From Lactifluus volemus (Eukaryota; Basidiomycota; Agaricomycetes; Russulales; Russulaceae): a stretch of DNA of 64,000 nucleotides. The stretch spans positions 115,762 to 179,761 of the forward strand of contig WTXI01000066.1 in NCBI GenBank assembly GCA_022376515.1, read 5' to 3'. Positions 61,106 to 64,000 of the stretch are shown piece by piece. The notes under the pieces are model-generated. The model was not told where the DNA came from, did no database searches, and was given only the letters and a program-made list of their open reading frames with translations. How positions within the stretch are numbered: position 1 is the stretch's first letter; each line of letters starts with the position of its first letter. Position numbers and translations under genes: made by a program.

Positions 61106-63784
61106 ATGTTCCAAGAAGCGCCTCCAGAAGCTACTCACGTAGGGAATTTACCAGAACAGACAATCAATCGCAGTATGTTATTCGGCACCTGCCGGTAGCT
61201 TTATCAACGACTCATTTCTCCCTTATACTGTAGCTCGCCTCGATGACGTCCCTCGACCAGAGCAAAATCAATCCTCTCAGGGACGGGCCAGCTTTACCGA
61301 TAGCTCAGGCCCCCTCTTTCATATGTACGTCAAGATGACAGAAGAAGAAGACGACAAAATGGCCAAACGGTGGCAAAAGGATGCAGACGGCATCCTTATT
61401 TTCGTGAGCTCATATCAGTCTCCGCGCTGGGGTGCAGCAGTCAACGTGACTATAGACCGGTCTATTCTCTGCTGCGCTCGCCGCATTGGCCGCAGTCTCT
61501 GTTCAAGACCTCAGGCCAAATCCACAAGATCCATCTGCATTCTATCTCGCGAACATCTATCAACTTCTTGCAGACCCAAACGTATCTCGTGAATCTATCC
61601 TTGCCACTCCAGCTCAACCACCCCCTTTCTCTCCGCCAACATCAGCAGTCTTGGTCAACTCTCTCTGGTTCCTCAGTTTGGTCATCAGTCTCACATGCGC
61701 CCTATTGGCGACAATGTTACAGCAGTGGGCGCGTCGATATGTCACAATTACACAACCGCCACGTTACAGCCTACACAAGCGAGCGCCGATCCACGCATTC
61801 TTTGCTAACGGGGTGGAGGAATTTCATCTTCCCTGGTCAGTTGGAGCATTGCCCGCTCTGCTACACCTGTCTCTGTTCCTGTTCTTCTCTGGACTGGGTG
61901 TTTTTCTGTTCAACATTAACCACGCTGTATTCAGTGTGGTTATTTTGTGGGTGGTACTTGCAGGAGCGGCATACGGATGCATCACGTTGATGCCAATCTT
62001 CTGGAACGATAGCCCCTACTACTCCCCACTTTCTTCCTCGGCATGGTTCTTCTATACCAGCATCCGATATGCAGTCTCCCGAATTGCTTACTTTCTTTGG
62101 CTTCATGACTGGCGATATTCCCCTACACGTGGCCGGAAATATATCGCAGACAATTGCTTGGGGGTATGACGAAGGCCGTCCAAGACACAGGCTCGAAAAT
62201 GTCGGTGGAAATCACCAGTCGTATCCTGACGTGGACAATTGATGCTTTGGATGAAGATAAGGATCTTGAACAATTCTTCGAAGTCATCCCCGACTTCTGC
62301 GTTTCGGATGTGGTCCTCAGCCTCGGCCTCGACCTCATTTTCGCTAAAGTGGACGGGACATTGGCAGCGGCACTTTATGGGTTCATGAGCCGTACTTTGA
62401 CATCAAGTTTGGTTTTGGAGTCGGACAAGAAAAGGCGGGTCATCATATGCGCGAAAGCCGTCGATACGGCACATCTTACCTATGGAACTACGTTTGTCCT
62501 CGGATGCATTTTCGGAGAAGGCGCGGTAGTGTTGGGATCGGTTGAGATTGGGCTATCTCTGAGAAGCACCGACGACGGTTTATGTTCTCAAGGAATAATT
62601 GCTGGTGTCATTGCAAGTGTGCCTGAACGGGATGACCGTTGGATCTCACTTGCCAAGGATCAACTAGGCGTATCAGAAGAGGTTCTTCGATATTACCTCG
62701 AAAATGGTGATAGCGTTCTACTTGCCAACTTGATCCACATCACTCGTCCGCTCTTCCGCTTGTGTCTCAGCAAGACTCCACTTAGAGTTATTTATCTAAA
62801 GGCCGTCCTGGGATGTATCTCCCGATTCGACATCCGAAATACTCTTCCTAGTCTGCAGCACGACTTCTGTGCTTTGTGGAATGAAATCACTCGAGAAGCA
62901 CGCATTCGCGAATCCGAGTCTTCTTTCATTTCATATTTTTCTCGACCCCATTCGGCATCATTATGACGATTTACATCAAGACACCGATCCAGCTTCGATA
63001 AGCGACCCGCTCCCATTGTGCAGTATCCCTGGCCATACCGTGATAGGCGAGATCACCGATCCCACCTTACCTCACCACCTGCCGATTCCACAGAGCCTGT
63101 CTTGTCATCCTATCTCGCATTGAGCGCAGATCATAGGCGCATACATTTTCAGAACAGATATCGCTCCACGATGTTACCCCAACCGTAGAGTCCTCCCGCC
63201 ACACACCGACCAATGTCGACAGCAGCAACGTCGTTACTACTTCTTTCGAGTTGATAACACAAGGTCCCACTGATACCACTACCATCTCCATCTCTCCCAC
63301 TTCCAACTCTGTGTCAAGCCCTCGTACCCCCGGACTGTCGACATTCACACCACACTCGTCCTTTGCCCAACCATCTAGCGACTCCACTGATCCGCAGAAA
63401 AACGTAGAACTCGCGGTTGCCTCCGACATTCCATTACTATCCTCTTCCCTGACCACTGCCCCCAGCGACATGGCCCCCGCAATCACCCCTTCATCACTAG
63501 CCTCTCCCGCATTCCCGATTGACCAAGTAACTGCTGCTCCTCTTCCACTTCCCTCCACCTCAGCATCGGCTATTTTTCCCGTCCCGCAGGAGGGAACCTC
63601 GGTTTCGCACCCAAACACTGGCGCAGCGAATGATGGAAGAGTGGATGATATTCGGGACCCCGGGCCCGATCTGCGTTATAATTCCCAGGAGTTAGCTATG
63701 TCCTTCCCTGAGGTGGCTACAGATGTTTTGCGGCATCCCCTTGACGCAGCATCCGTCTCTCACGACATTGATCATCCAGAATAG
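61106..63784 (+). pseudogene. DUF6535-type membrane protein, copy B (decayed tandem duplicate)
   Basis: Same exon plan as copy A: 61106-61172 (MFQEAPPEATHVGN), an intron to 61,233, exon 2 from 61,234, an intron beginning GTGAGC, then the long exon. The membrane part reads cleanly (KRWQKDADGILIF, LVNSLWFLSLVISLTCALLA, LLHLSLFLFFSGLGVFLF). Breaks relative to copy A: one base lost between about 62,100 and 62,130, a length change near 62,930 that causes a stop at 62,966, and several longer differences around 63,115-63,200, including extra bases with a stop. The Ser/Thr/Pro-rich end (from about 63,251) is again open to the stop at 63,784. The kinds of change go beyond single-base loss, so real decay is likely. 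Confidence 0.8.
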
Positions 63785-64000
63785 AGGCGAAAAACGGCCT
63801 TGTAAGTTAGTCTCTGCCGATGCTATATAACAGACGTGACCCAATGGATATTTTATAGGCCCTTTGATCTTGTCCAGCCTCACTGCGACTGCTTTTACCA
63901 ATTTGATGTGCTCACAATACATGCGGTATGCTTGTGTCGGTACTTTCAGTTTATTTCTAGCCCATTTGTCGCCTTGGTCTGCTTTGTAAACAGGATGTTG
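63785..64000 (+). repeat. Duplicated 3' flank of DUF6535 copy B, cut by window edge
   Basis: Matches 59,944 to about 60,170 with few differences (for example GCTTGTGTCGGTACTTTCAG in both). The tandem unit continues beyond the window. Confidence 0.85.

Noticed and set aside
1..64000. CRISPR array, phage or bacterial operon structure
   Set aside because: Introns, gene families and spacing are those of a fungal nuclear genome; no regularly spaced short repeats were found.

Overview
The window is nuclear DNA of a mushroom-forming basidiomycete (Agaricomycetes), judged from the sequence alone. Genes are split by many 50-70 bp GT..AG introns. The gene set includes secreted laccases, DUF6699- and DUF6535-type proteins, a MATA-type HMG-box factor and a basidiomycete-style mitochondrial DNA polymerase. 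The species cannot be named from the sequence.

Region 1 (1-24,671) is a tandem array of five laccase-like multicopper oxidase genes, all on the + strand, with starts at 471, 6299, 13091, 18351 and 22099. The intervals between them are built from shared repeat blocks. The window opens inside such a block, so the array very probably continues to the left. All copies share a 17-exon layout with a 20-nt micro-exon. Copies 2-5 keep the four copper-binding motifs but each carries single-base deletions in its exons. Copy 1 has also lost several copper-ligand residues by substitution. A 5'-truncated LINE with a target-site duplication sits between copies 1 and 2. An inverted repeat block sits between copies 3 and 4.

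Region 2 (24,672-47,287) is gene-poor. It holds four recognisable minus-strand genes: a Pro/Ser-rich protein (26,448-28,166), a DUF6699-type protein (34,415-35,682), an exosome subunit of the Rrp46 type (36,483-37,406) and an HMG-box transcription factor (39,483-41,128). Long stretches between them show no gene I can support. A near-perfect hairpin lies at 31,894-31,955.

Region 3 (47,288-52,769) is a divergent pair of housekeeping genes: lunapark (ER tubule junctions, minus) and mitochondrial DNA polymerase gamma (plus), with 181 bp between their starts. The polymerase contains an internal, diverged repeat of its spacer module and a one-base frameshift just before exonuclease motif III.

Region 4 (52,770-64,000) holds a broken 3' end of a cullin gene, an unidentified broken coding stretch, a second hairpin, and a tandem pair of DUF6535-type membrane protein genes. 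The first of the pair is nearly intact and the second is decayed. The duplicated unit runs off the right edge.

Across the window most exon breaks that I could place against a paralogue or a conserved motif are losses of one base. They occur even in the essential polymerase and are densest in the tandem repeats. Part of the apparent gene decay may therefore be uncorrected consensus error in repeats rather than biology. The copper-ligand substitutions in laccase copy 1, the two Glu-to-stop changes in the cullin relic, and the larger indels in the second DUF6535 copy cannot be explained that way.
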